Below, in pieces: positions 14,397-22,866 of a stretch of 37,301 nt of DNA. The stretch spans positions 1 through 37,301 of the IMG/VR virus record IMGVR_UViG_3300042554_002316. The stretch is one strand, 5' to 3'. The number at the start of each line of letters is the position of its first letter. Position 1 is the stretch's first letter. The position numbers and the translations under genes are program-made. This DNA comes from a virus. Under the pieces are notes generated by a model. It did not search any database. It saw nothing but the letters and a program-made list of their open reading frames with translations, and had not been told where the DNA came from.

Positions 14397-15853
14397 TGGG
14401 ATGGTTCTCCGGGCTCTTCGCGTCGCCAAAGCGGGCCGTACAGCGGGCCGTGCGCGTGATCCGCGCCAGCTACGACGCCGCCCGCACCACCGACGACAAC
14501 CGCCGCCACTGGGCCAACGTCGACAACCTGTCCGCCAACGCGGCCCTGTCGCCGATGGTGCGCGAAACGCTCCGCACCCGGGCCCGGTACGAGGTCGCGA
14601 ACAACTGCTACGCCGCGGGCCTCGTGCGCACGGTCGCCAACGACCTGATCGGCACCGGGCCCACCCTGCAGATCATCGCCCCCGACGACCATGACGCCAA
14701 CCCGATCGAACGGTCGTGGGCATCGTGGGCCAGAAAAATCAAGCTGGCCCGGAAACTCCGCTGCATGCGGCAATGCCTGAGCCGCGACGGCGAGGCGTTC
14801 GCCGTGCTGTTCACCAATCCCAAGATCGACCACCCGGTCAAGCTCGACCTGCGGCTCGTGGAGGCCGAACAGGTCACCACGCCGGGGCTCGTGCGGGAAA
14901 ACGCCGTGGACGGCATCATCTTCGACGAGCACGGAAACCCGCTGGAGTACCACATCCTCCGGACGCATCCGGGCGACGTCCTCCACACGATGGCGTACGA
15001 CACCGTCCCGGCGGAATACGTCATCCACTGGTTTCGCCTGGAGCGCCCCGGGCAACGCCGCGGCGTTCCGATCCTCGCCCCCGCGCTGCCGCTGTTCTCC
15101 AAGCTGCGGCGGTTCACGCTCGCCGTCCTCGGGGCCGCGGAAGCCGCCGCCATGCAGGCGGGCGTGCTCTACACCGACGGCGCCCCAAACGACGACGACG
15201 TCGAGGGTGAGGCGTTCGAGTCGGTCGAGTTCGAGCGGAACATGTTCACCACGCTGCCCGGCGGTTACCGCCTGGAGCAGTTGAAGGCCGAACAGCCCAC
15301 GACGACCTACTCCGAGTTCAAGGCCGAACTGATCGACGAGGCGGCACGGTGCGAAAACGTGCCGTCCAACATCGCGCGCGGCAACTCCTCCGCCTACAAC
15401 TACGCCAGCGGCCGGCTGGACAACCAGATGTTCGGCCGGTGCCAGCACGTCGACCACTCCGAAGTCGAAGAGGAAGTGCTCGACCGGATTCTGGCCGCAT
15501 GGATCGACGAGGCCGCCCGCGAGCCCGGCATCTTCCCGGACGCATTCCCGCCGATGGCGGAGTGCAGCCACGAATGGTTTTGGGACGGCCGCGAGCATGT
15601 TGACCCGGCCAAGGAAAGCAACGCCCAGGCCACCCGGCTCGCCAACCTCACGACCACGCTCGCGGAAGAGTGGGCCAACCGGGGCCGCGACTGGGAGAAG
15701 GGCGTCCGCCAAATCGCCCGGGAGCGTGCCGTACTCGCCGAACTGGGCCTGCAACTGCCCGACGCGACGCAGGTGACCACGGCCGCCAACACGGCCAGCA
15801 CGCTCGCCGACATCGCCGACCAATCCGCCGCCACCCCCGGGGGACGCCGCTGA
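14393..15853 (+). CDS. portal protein, lambda family
   Basis: 486 aa. The N-terminal RTTDDNRRHWANVDNLSANA, then VRETLRTRARYEVANNCYAA and ANDLIGTGPTLQI, is the typical lambda-B-type portal opening. The middle contains WFRLERPGQRRGVPILAPAL and the C-terminal region has NIARGNSSAYNYASGRL. Portal dodecamers form the DNA gate of the head. It overlaps the protease-capsid gene by one base (TGATG). Confidence 0.9.
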   Translation: MMGWFSGLFASPKRAVQRAVRVIRASYDAARTTDDNRRHWANVDNLSANAALSPMVRETLRTRARYEVANNCYAAGLVRTVANDLIGTGPTLQIIAPDDHDANPIERSWASWARKIKLARKLRCMRQCLSRDGEAFAVLFTNPKIDHPVKLDLRLVEAEQVTTPGLVRENAVDGIIFDEHGNPLEYHILRTHPGDVLHTMAYDTVPAEYVIHWFRLERPGQRRGVPILAPALPLFSKLRRFTLAVLGAAEAAAMQAGVLYTDGAPNDDDVEGEAFESVEFERNMFTTLPGGYRLEQLKAEQPTTTYSEFKAELIDEAARCENVPSNIARGNSSAYNYASGRLDNQMFGRCQHVDHSEVEEEVLDRILAAWIDEAAREPGIFPDAFPPMAECSHEWFWDGREHVDPAKESNAQATRLANLTTTLAEEWANRGRDWEKGVRQIARERAVLAELGLQLPDATQVTTAANTASTLADIADQSAATPGGRR

Positions 15854-17946
15854 TGGCAAACCGTGCCCGCCGCCGCCGCCGCGACCGGATGATCCTTGCC
15901 GGGGCCGCCGTGCCGTTCACGCTCGACGCCCACGCTGCTGTCCAGATCGAGGCGGCAGCGCCGGAGGCCGGCGACGCCACCGCCCCGGCCCGGGTCCGCA
16001 TCGACGCCTACAGCGGCGGCGTGATGACCGTCAGCAACCTGGGCCCGGTCGTCGTCGACGTCACCGGCATCGACGCCGAGAGCCGGGTCGTGCTCCTGTC
16101 CGGCCACGAAAACACGCTCACCGCCACGCTCGGGAGTGCCACCGTCCAGGTCGTCGACGGCCAGCGGCTGCTGGCCACCGGCGAGATTGCCCGCACGAAT
16201 CCGATCGCGGCCACCGCCATCGACCTGAGCCGGGCCGGCGTGCCGCTCCAGGCGTCAATCGGTGCCGAGCCAATCGAGCCGCCGATCCGGATCCGCGGCG
16301 GCGACACCGTCACCGTCAACGGCCGGGCCATCACGGCCGGCCCCGGCGGGTTCCTGCTGTACCGCCGAACCCGTCTTCGCCATATCGCGATTCTGCCCAA
16401 CGGGGCGGACGCTCGTACCAGTGTTTCCATTGCGGCCGCCGCCGCCAACCAGGAGGGTGCAAACGTGGATTTCCAGAAGTGGGTCGAGTCGCTCGGTTAC
16501 GTGTACGCGGACCTCACGCCGGAGCAGACCGCCGTGCTGCAGGACGTCTACGACCGAATCGTGGCGGCCGAAAACGCCGACAACACCGCCGAGGGTGAAA
16601 CCGCCCCGGCCCCGGTCGCCGCCACGGCCGCGCCGGACATGGTCGCCGCCTACCGGGCGGAACTCGCCGCGGAATCCACCCGCGTCGCCGCCATCCGCGC
16701 CGTCTGCGGCGATCGGCACTGCAACATCGCGGCCCAGGCCATCACCGAAGGGTGGGACTCGGCCCGCACGACCTCTGCCGTGCAAGAAGCGGTCCGCGCG
16801 TCGCGGCCGCGTCTGCCGGCGATCCACACGAAGGAGTCCGGGAGCGTGAACACCCAGATCATCGAGGCGTCGCTGTGCATGGCGGCCGGTCTCGACGTCG
16901 AAAAGTCCTACAACGAGGAAACGCTGGACCGTGCCAGCAAGTTCCGCCGGCGCGGCCTGCGGTGGCACGCGGAGCAGATCGCCGCGGCCAAGGGCCACGC
17001 CATCGAGGCCGACCCCGGCACGATGGAGTGGATTCGGGCCGCGTTCTCCACGAGCGAACTGTCCGGCGTCGTCGGGAACGTAGCCAACAAGGCGCTCCAG
17101 GACGCGTTCGCCATGGCGCCCTCGGTCGCCGAACAGATCACGGCCACCCGGTCGCACGCGAACTTCCAGCCCAACACCGTCTACAGCCTCGCCCTAAATG
17201 GCGAACTGCAGCCGGTCGCGAAGGACGGTGAACTGAAGCACCTGCGGATGAGCGAGGAGAGCCGGACGCGGCAGGTTGAGACCCGTGGTGCGATCCTGAG
17301 CATTTCGCGGCACGACCTCATCAACGACGACCTCAACGCGTTCGCGGACAACGCCAAGGCCCTCGGCCGAAAGGCAGTCCACAGCCGCGAAAAGACCCTG
17401 TTCGCCGCCCTCAACGCGACGGCCAACGGTTCGTCGTTCTTCACCTCCGCCCGAGCCAACTACTTCGAGGGTGCGGCCACCAACCTGCAGTCCTCCAGCC
17501 TCGCGACGGCGGTGCAGATGTTCCGCGATCAGGTCGGCCCGGACGGTCTGCCGGTGATGGTGGACCCCACCATCCTGCTCGTCCCGACGGCCCTGGAACA
17601 GGCCGCCAAGGAGTTGATGAACAGCCAGTACGTCGTCGGGCCGACTTCGGCCAAGACGCCGTCGGCCAACATCTGGCAGGGCTCGTTCCAACCGCTGGTC
17701 TCGCCGTGGCTCTCGAATTCGACCCTGACCGGGGCGAGCTCGACCGCATGGTATCTGCTCGGCAACCCGGCCGACCTCGCCGCCCTGGAGATCGCGTACC
17801 TGAACGGCCTCCAGACGCCCACGGTCGAGTTCTTCGGTATGGACACCACCCCCGACGTGCTCGGTGTGTCGTGGCGGGTGTTCTGGGACTTCGGCGTGGC
17901 CCTCGCCGAGTACCGGGCCGGCGTCAAGAGCAAGGGGGCGGCGTGA
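15853..17946 (+). CDS. prohead protease-scaffold-major capsid fusion
   Basis: 697 aa in one frame. Residues 1-195 form an HK97-type maturation protease domain with H85 in LLSGHENTL and S135 in LQASIGAEP, 50 residues apart, close to the spacing of the HK97 catalytic pair. Residues about 205-325 are helical and acidic, like a scaffold. Residues about 332-697 form the major capsid protein (SELSGVVGNVANKALQ, FADNAKALGRKAVHSREKTL, GTDTTPDVLG-like C-terminal turns). In-frame internal starts at GTG 16465 (AGGAGGG upstream) and GTG 16846 (AAGGAG upstream) could give shorter products, like lambda C/Nu3. Confidence 0.85.
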   Translation: MANRARRRRRDRMILAGAAVPFTLDAHAAVQIEAAAPEAGDATAPARVRIDAYSGGVMTVSNLGPVVVDVTGIDAESRVVLLSGHENTLTATLGSATVQVVDGQRLLATGEIARTNPIAATAIDLSRAGVPLQASIGAEPIEPPIRIRGGDTVTVNGRAITAGPGGFLLYRRTRLRHIAILPNGADARTSVSIAAAAANQEGANVDFQKWVESLGYVYADLTPEQTAVLQDVYDRIVAAENADNTAEGETAPAPVAATAAPDMVAAYRAELAAESTRVAAIRAVCGDRHCNIAAQAITEGWDSARTTSAVQEAVRASRPRLPAIHTKESGSVNTQIIEASLCMAAGLDVEKSYNEETLDRASKFRRRGLRWHAEQIAAAKGHAIEADPGTMEWIRAAFSTSELSGVVGNVANKALQDAFAMAPSVAEQITATRSHANFQPNTVYSLALNGELQPVAKDGELKHLRMSEESRTRQVETRGAILSISRHDLINDDLNAFADNAKALGRKAVHSREKTLFAALNATANGSSFFTSARANYFEGAATNLQSSSLATAVQMFRDQVGPDGLPVMVDPTILLVPTALEQAAKELMNSQYVVGPTSAKTPSANIWQGSFQPLVSPWLSNSTLTGASSTAWYLLGNPADLAALEIAYLNGLQTPTVEFFGMDTTPDVLGVSWRVFWDFGVALAEYRAGVKSKGAA
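16451..16467 (+). promoter_or_regulatory. internal ribosome binding site and GTG start
   Basis: AGGAGGG at 16451-16457 lies 7 nt before an in-frame GTG (16465) inside the protease-capsid gene. It is stronger than the start signals of most genes in the window and falls exactly between the protease and scaffold domains (residue 205). It should produce a scaffold-capsid protein of about 493 aa without the protease. Confidence 0.65.
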
Positions 17947-18005
17947 TCGCCCCCCGGCTCGCCTGAACCACCAACCACCACCACCACCAGAAGGGAAACT
18001 TCGCC

Positions 18006-18335
18006 ATGTCGATCGCAGACTACGTTTCGGGACCGGACACCATCGACTACACGCCGACGGCGGACACCGTCGCCGGCACCGTGGTCGTGCAGGGCACGCA
18101 AGTCGGCATCACCAAAATCGCAATCGCCGCCAACAAGCTGGGCACGCTCCATGTGCAGGGCCTGTTTGACGTCGACTCCGCCAGCGGCACCACGTTCGCC
18201 GCCGGAGCCCTCGTCTACTGGAACGCCGGATCCGCCAAGGCCACGTCGACGAACACCGACGTGCTCATGGGCCGGGCCGCCGTCGCCAAGACGTCGGGCC
18301 AACTCAAGGTCCGCGTCCGCATCGGCTGCGCCTGA
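18006..18335 (+). CDS. capsid decoration protein, DUF2190-like
   Basis: 109 aa. GPDTIDYTPTADTVAGTVVV, then GVTKIAI-like and GTLHVQGLFDV strands, ending LKVRVRIG, matches the DUF2190 family of head-stabilising (cement) proteins. It follows the capsid gene as expected. Preceded by AGAAGG and followed by the strong hairpin at 18358-18402. Confidence 0.8.
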   Translation: MSIADYVSGPDTIDYTPTADTVAGTVVVQGTQVGITKIAIAANKLGTLHVQGLFDVDSASGTTFAAGALVYWNAGSAKATSTNTDVLMGRAAVAKTSGQLKVRVRIGCA

Positions 18336-18357
18336 GCGCCCGCCGCTGCATGAAATC

Positions 18358-18402
18358 CGACGGGGCGCCGCGCGAGCCCAAGCCCGGCGCGGCGCCCCGT
18401 CG
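18358..18402 (+). terminator. 16-bp perfect hairpin after capsid/decoration genes
   Basis: 18358-18373 and 18387-18402 are perfect reverse complements (16 bp, all but two pairs G-C) across a 13-nt loop. No T-run follows, so it may be a Rho-assisted terminator, an attenuator or an mRNA-stabilising 3' structure that keeps capsid mRNA more abundant than tail mRNA. It lies in the 95-nt gap before 18431. Confidence 0.6.
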
Positions 18403-18430
18403 ATCGGACTCGTAACCGTGGAGTGTCGAC

Positions 18431-18799
18431 GTGCCGACCGAGACATGCACCAACGACTGCGCAGCGTATGGCCGCCGCCCGGCTTCGCTGCCGCTTGAGT
18501 TCGTGCAGGGCGACGACTTCGCGTTCACGGCCGTCGTAAACCGCAATTTGACGGGGCACACCCTCGCGGCCTCAATCGTCAACGCCTCCACCGGCACGAC
18601 GGTCTGCACGTTCACGACGACCAGCACGCCGGTCACCGTAAACGGCGACACCCACACCCGGGTCGGATTCAGCCTGAGCGACGCCCAGACCGCCCTGGTG
18701 ATCGGGCCGCAGCCCTATCGATGGTCGTTTCGCTGGACGACCCCCGGCGGCGACACCCGAACCATCCTGGCCGGCCGCGTTGTGGCCATGAGGCGGTGA
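18431..18799 (+). CDS. fibre/baseplate-associated protein
   Basis: 122 aa from GTG. LEFVQGDDFAFTAVVNRNLT, then RVGFSLSDAQTALVIG and YRWSFRWTTPGGD, resembles the beta-sandwich N-terminal module of phage baseplate/fibre proteins (DUF2479/BppU-like). It precedes the fibre gene by 1 nt. Medium confidence in family. Confidence 0.55.
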   Translation: MPTETCTNDCAAYGRRPASLPLEFVQGDDFAFTAVVNRNLTGHTLAASIVNASTGTTVCTFTTTSTPVTVNGDTHTRVGFSLSDAQTALVIGPQPYRWSFRWTTPGGDTRTILAGRVVAMRR

Positions 18800-18800
18800 C

Positions 18801-20369
18801 ATGACCAGCAGCAACTGCACCGCATGCAACGACATCACCGTTTCGGTCGAGTGCGCGACCGCCAATTCGGAGGTGATCGTCCAGGTAGCCGAAAACTCCG
18901 GGCCCGCGTCCACCGACGCGCTTCCCGAAGGGTCGACCAACCTCTACCACACGGCCAGCCGGGCCGCCGCGGCCGCACCGGTGCAGAGCGTGGCCGGGCG
19001 AACGGGAGCGGTGACGCTGGCCGTGGCGGACGTGTCGGGGGCGGTCAGCACGACCGACGCCCGGATGACCGACGCCCGCGAGTGGTCGGCCGCAACGGCG
19101 ACCCAGGCCGAGGCCGAGGCCGGCACATCGACCAGCCGGCTCGCGTTCAGCCCGCTGCGGGTGTTCCAGGCCGTCGCCGCGTGGTGGGCCGGGTCGGCCG
19201 CCAAAACGAAACTGGACGGCATCGCCACGAATGCCACGGCCAACGCCACCGACGCCCAACTGCGGGACCGATCGACGCACACGGGAACCCAGGCCGCCGG
19301 CACGATCACGGGCCTCGCGCCGGTGGCGACCAGCGGCTCCGCCTCCGACCTCACGACCGGCACGGTCGCAACAACGCGGCTCGGGAGCGGGACGGCGTCG
19401 GCCTCGACGTACCTGCGCGGCGATCAGACGTACGCGGCTCCGGTGACGAGTCTCAACAGCGCGGCCGGCGCCGTCACGATGCCGACGATGGTCGAGTTCA
19501 CGCCGACGACCAGCACGGCGAGCGGGGCGACAAAAACCGATTACAGCGGCTACGCCGTGTGGGAATGGACGATCCCGTCTGCCGCACAGTACGCGATCGT
19601 CGAGCTGCTCGGCGCTGGGGCTGGCGGCGGTAGCGGCCGCCGCGGCGCGGCGGGCAGCAACCGCGGCGGCGGAGGCGGCGGCGGCGCGGGGCCGTTCCGG
19701 CGCGTAGTGTGGAGACTCGCAGATTTGCCGTCCAGGTTGATCAGTGTTCAACTGGGGGCCGGGGGGGCCGGGGGCGCGGCAGTCGGAACCGACGACACGA
19801 ACGGAAACCCAGGCTCCCAGCCGGGCGCGGCGTCGGTAATTCAGAGCGGAGCGGCCCCTTTCACGGTCCTGCTTCGCACCTCTTCTCCAGGTAACGGCGG
19901 CGGCGGAACGACGAGCGGCGGCAGCGGCGGCGGCGGCGCACAGTCGTCGTCGTCCGACCCGTTCGGCGGATCGCCTGGCGGGGCGGGCGGCGTCGGCGCC
20001 GCCGGGACGGCAGGAACCGCTGCACAATGCGAAGCGAGCAGCGGCGGCGGTGGCGGCGGCGGGCTGGACACAGCCAACACGACGCGAGCCGGTGGCGCTG
20101 GCGGTGCCTCGGTGTGGATCGGAGCCTCGGCCGGCGGAACCGCGGGCACGGCGGGCGGCGGCAACGGCGCCTCTGGCACGACATTCGGCGCTTCGATCTG
20201 TGCCACAGGCGGCGGCGGCGGCGGCAGCGCGACGGCCGCGGCCGGCGGCAACGGCGCCAACGGCGGCCGCGGCGCTGGCGGCGGCGGCGGCGGTGCATCG
20301 ACGAACGGTTTCGCCAGCGGGGCCGGCGGAAACGGTGGGGATGCGGTGTGTCGAATAATCCTGTTTTGA
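18801..20369 (+). CDS. tail fibre/adhesin with glycine-rich C-terminal domain
   Basis: 522 aa. The N-terminal half carries trimeric-fibre style repeats (SVAGRTGAVTLAVADVSG; HTGTQAAGTITGLAPVATSG; STYLRGDQTYAAPVTSLNS). From about residue 265 there are many poly-Gly runs of 4-9 residues in a domain ending GGNGGDAVCRIILF, the layout of glycine-rich receptor-binding tips (polyproline-II sandwich adhesins). It probably contacts the host surface. The GGC-rich coding repeats make this stretch prone to slippage and domain exchange. Confidence 0.75.
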   Translation: MTSSNCTACNDITVSVECATANSEVIVQVAENSGPASTDALPEGSTNLYHTASRAAAAAPVQSVAGRTGAVTLAVADVSGAVSTTDARMTDAREWSAATATQAEAEAGTSTSRLAFSPLRVFQAVAAWWAGSAAKTKLDGIATNATANATDAQLRDRSTHTGTQAAGTITGLAPVATSGSASDLTTGTVATTRLGSGTASASTYLRGDQTYAAPVTSLNSAAGAVTMPTMVEFTPTTSTASGATKTDYSGYAVWEWTIPSAAQYAIVELLGAGAGGGSGRRGAAGSNRGGGGGGGAGPFRRVVWRLADLPSRLISVQLGAGGAGGAAVGTDDTNGNPGSQPGAASVIQSGAAPFTVLLRTSSPGNGGGGTTSGGSGGGGAQSSSSDPFGGSPGGAGGVGAAGTAGTAAQCEASSGGGGGGGLDTANTTRAGGAGGASVWIGASAGGTAGTAGGGNGASGTTFGASICATGGGGGGSATAAAGGNGANGGRGAGGGGGGASTNGFASGAGGNGGDAVCRIILF

Positions 20370-20376
20370 GAAAAAA

Positions 20377-20781
20377 ATGCCAACCGTCCCTCTCGCCATC
20401 CTCAACGCTGCTGGTCAGGTCGTGACATTCGTCCGGCCAGACGTTCCGCCGCTATGGGGGCCGCCGCCAGGATGCACGGCCATTCCTGCCAATCAACTGC
20501 CGGCCGGCTGGCAGTACGCTCCCGACGACCGGCCTGTCCCGCCGACGATCACCGCCAGGCAAGCCCGCCTCTGGCTGATCCGTCACGGGATCGCGCTCGC
20601 CCAGGTCGATGCGGCGATCGCGTCGATCCCCGACGCGATCACGCGCGAGAGCGTCCGCGTCGAGTGGGAGTACGGCACGGAGGTCCACCGAGACAGCCAG
20701 TGGCTGGCCGCCCTCGGCCCGGCCCTCGGCCTCGACGCCGCCACGCTCGACGCCGCGTTCCGGGAGGCCGCAGGGCTATGA
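20377..20781 (+). CDS. tail fibre partner/assembly-like protein
   Basis: 134 aa. The C-terminal module ITARQARLWLIRHGIALAQV, then RESVRVEWEYGTEVHRDSQW and LGLDAATLDAAF, is a helical unit seen at the end of many phage fibre or fibre-assembly genes. Placement directly after the fibre supports a chaperone or attachment role. Overlaps the next gene (ATGA). Confidence 0.6.
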   Translation: MPTVPLAILNAAGQVVTFVRPDVPPLWGPPPGCTAIPANQLPAGWQYAPDDRPVPPTITARQARLWLIRHGIALAQVDAAIASIPDAITRESVRVEWEYGTEVHRDSQWLAALGPALGLDAATLDAAFREAAGL

Positions 20782-21179
20782 CCGACATCTTGCGCACCGC
20801 ATCGACATGGCTTGAAGCCCGCCGGCACGCCGTCGCCACCACCGACGTCGTCTATCGCCGCGACGACCGCTCGGTCTGTGTCCGCGCGACGATCGGCCGC
20901 ACCGAATACCAGCAAGACGACGGGGCCGGCGTCATCATCCGGGCGGAAAGCCGCGACTTTCTCATCCGGGCCCGTGACCTCGTCATCGACGGCCTGCGCG
21001 TGCTCCCGGAAGCGGGCGACCGAATCGAGGAAACCGCACACGGCACGCTGTTCGTCTACGAAGTCCTTCCCGTCGGGAGCCTCCAGCCCCACTACCGGTA
21101 TTCCGACCCGTACCGGCAAACGCTCCGGATCCACACCAAACTCATCGGCGAGGAAGGGGGCAGCGTATGCCAGCCGTAG
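20778..21179 (+). CDS. head-tail connector-like protein
   Basis: 133 aa. VRATIGRTEYQQDDGAGVII, then RDFLIRARDLVIDGLRVLPE and GDRIEE, is a beta-rich pattern typical of stopper/joining proteins, where DRI in the second half is common. Start at ATG 20778 within the upstream stop; it ends 13 nt inside the next gene. Confidence 0.6.
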   Translation: MTDILRTASTWLEARRHAVATTDVVYRRDDRSVCVRATIGRTEYQQDDGAGVIIRAESRDFLIRARDLVIDGLRVLPEAGDRIEETAHGTLFVYEVLPVGSLQPHYRYSDPYRQTLRIHTKLIGEEGGSVCQP

Positions 21180-21598
21180 CCGCCGACATTGCCGCCGCCA
21201 TCCTCGCGGACCTCACCGGCCACACGTTTTCGCCGCCGATCACGGCCGCCCGGAAGTATTTGCCGGACCTCGACCTGCGCGCCATGGACGGCGTCCGCGT
21301 CACCGTCGTGCCGCGGTCCAACACGATCACCAACGCCGACCGCTCCCGGGTCGCCAACGAAATCGCCGTCGACGTGGCGGTGCAGAAAAAACTGTTGGCG
21401 GTGAGCCCGGAGGAAGTGGACCCGCTCATGGAACTGGTGCAGGACATCGCCGACTTCCTGACCCGGCGACCGCTGCCCACCGTGCCCGGGGCGTCATGGC
21501 TCCGAATCGCCAACCAGCCGATCTACGCGCCGGAACACCTCCAGGACAAACGGCTGTTCACCAGCGTGCTCACCGTCACCTACATCGTCCACCGCTAA
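21167..21598 (+). CDS. tail terminator/completion-like protein
   Basis: 143 aa. Alternating strands and helices (VRVTVVPRSNTITNADRSRV, then EIAVDVAVQKKL and PLMELVQDIADFL), ending in LFTSVLTVTYIVHR. The pattern of a small alpha/beta protein with a terminal beta strand fits gpU-like tail terminators, and its slot after a connector agrees. Family assignment is tentative. Confidence 0.5.
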   Translation: MPAVAADIAAAILADLTGHTFSPPITAARKYLPDLDLRAMDGVRVTVVPRSNTITNADRSRVANEIAVDVAVQKKLLAVSPEEVDPLMELVQDIADFLTRRPLPTVPGASWLRIANQPIYAPEHLQDKRLFTSVLTVTYIVHR

Positions 21599-21610
21599 GA
21601 GGAAACACCC

Positions 21611-21982
21611 ATGGCCAACACCAATGCCCCCGCGGCCGCCGCCGCGCAGTTCGCCACGATCGCCGACCAAGTGGCCACGTTCATAAACAAGGCCCGGGAC
21701 ACCGCCGCCGACGGCCTGAGCTGGATGGAGTTCGGCGAACTGCTCCTGTCGCTCCTGCGGCTCGTGCTCACGACGCTCGACTCAGTCCAGACGCTTTCCG
21801 GGGCGGAAAAAAAGGCGATCGCCTTGGGCGCAGTGGAACGGCTGTTCGATGCCGTGGCCGACAAGGCCGTGCCCGCGCCGGTCTACCCGCTGTGGCTGAT
21901 CGTCCGCCCGGCCGTCCGGTCGCTCGTCGTCGCGATCGCATCCGGGGCCATCGAAAAGCTCCTCCCGCTGGTAAGGGCCTGA
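21611..21982 (+). CDS. helical, partly hydrophobic phage protein
   Basis: 123 aa. Two amphipathic/hydrophobic stretches (GELLLSLLRLVLTTL around residue 43; LIVRPAVRSLVVAIASGAIE near the C-terminus) separated by a KK-containing turn. It may associate with membrane, so a holin-like role is possible, but the segments are not clean transmembrane helices. First gene of the membrane/secreted block. Confidence 0.5.
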   Translation: MANTNAPAAAAAQFATIADQVATFINKARDTAADGLSWMEFGELLLSLLRLVLTTLDSVQTLSGAEKKAIALGAVERLFDAVADKAVPAPVYPLWLIVRPAVRSLVVAIASGAIEKLLPLVRA

Positions 21983-21983
21983 C

Positions 21984-22250
21984 ATGCCGCTGCCCACCAT
22001 CCAACAGGTCCGGACGCTCGCCCAGTGGTCGCCGCTGCTCGGGTTCGCGCGCCGCTGGTCGGCCGAGCCCGACGCCGGCCGGCAGGGCAACATCGTCGCC
22101 GACGCGCTCGAGTGGGCGGCCAGCCAGACAGCGGGCCGGATCGACGACCAACTCGCCAAGCACATCGCCGCCGTCCTGCGGACGCCCGAGGGCGCGGCCC
22201 TCGTCCGTCTGCTCATCGACCTCGCCGCGCAGATGGAGGCTAGATCGTGA
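21984..22250 (+). CDS. small helical phage protein, unknown
   Basis: 88 aa, mostly amphipathic helices (QQVRTLAQWSPLLGFARRWS; HIAAVLRTPEGAALVRLLID). No motif recognised. Tight spacing with both neighbours; GTGA overlap at its end. Confidence 0.55.
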   Translation: MPLPTIQQVRTLAQWSPLLGFARRWSAEPDAGRQGNIVADALEWAASQTAGRIDDQLAKHIAAVLRTPEGAALVRLLIDLAAQMEARS

Positions 22251-22486
22251 CCGTGATCCAGTACGCCCAGGTGGCCCTCGCCGTCGGCTGTCTCGTCTAC
22301 GCCGCCGCCCTCATCTGGCAGCGGGTCCGGGGCCGGCTCACGCGCCGCGAGCGGACGCCCGTGGATGACCTGCGACTGGTAATCGACCTTGCCGCCCGGC
22401 TGCGCGACCAGCGAAAGCCCGACGCCGTCGCCGTCTGCCAGAAGCTCCTCGACGAACTGCTGAAGCCGGAGGCACCGCAGTCGTGA
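22247..22486 (+). CDS. single-span membrane protein with cytoplasmic tail
   Basis: 79 aa from GTG. Residues 5-25 (YAQVALAVGCLVYAAALIW) form one transmembrane helix followed by a basic turn (QRVRGRLTRRER) and a helical charged tail. This is an N-out/C-in bitopic layout by positive-inside logic. A holin or antiholin-like function is possible from context. Confidence 0.6.
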   Translation: MTVIQYAQVALAVGCLVYAAALIWQRVRGRLTRRERTPVDDLRLVIDLAARLRDQRKPDAVAVCQKLLDELLKPEAPQS

Positions 22487-22866
22487 TCCGCGTCGCCGTC
22501 CTCATCGCCGTCGCCCTGGTCCTGCTTGCAGGCGTCCCGCAGGTCGAATCCTGCGCCGCCCGGCGGACCGTCGTCGTCGGACCGGCGACCGCCGCGGTCT
22601 ACGTCTACGAAAAGGACTCCGGGCCGATTCCGGCCGGCGTCACCGTGGCCCTCGATCGGCTCAACCGGGAGCGGCGAGTCGTGGCGACGCTCCTGGAGGA
22701 CGACACCACCGACGGGTCCGGCGACGTCCCGGACCAGTACCGCGCCGCCCTGGAGGCCGCCCGCAAGGCCGGTCTTCCCGCCGTCGTCGCGCTGGCCGGC
22801 CAGACCGTGCTGCGGGTGACGCTGAAGCCCGCAAGCGAGGCCGCCGTCATGGAGGCCGTGCCGTGA
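22483..22866 (+). CDS. exported protein with signal peptide
   Basis: 127 aa from GTG. Residues 1-25 are a signal peptide (MIRVAVLIAVALVLLAGVPQ then VESCAA); the cysteine is not in a strict lipobox. The mature part is an alpha/beta domain (VVVGPATAAVYVYEKDSGPI ... PQYRAALEAARKAGLPAVVA). Periplasmic location is expected; a spanin-like role is speculative. Confidence 0.55.
   Translation: MIRVAVLIAVALVLLAGVPQVESCAARRTVVVGPATAAVYVYEKDSGPIPAGVTVALDRLNRERRVVATLLEDDTTDGSGDVPDQYRAALEAARKAGLPAVVALAGQTVLRVTLKPASEAAVMEAVP

Noticed and set aside
14315-15859. 514-codon minus-strand frame
   Set aside because: Antisense shadow of the portal gene, with valine/glycine-rich filler sequence.
18669-20405. 578-codon minus-strand frame
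   Set aside because: Antisense of the glycine-rich fibre; poly-Ala/Arg comes from GGC repeats.
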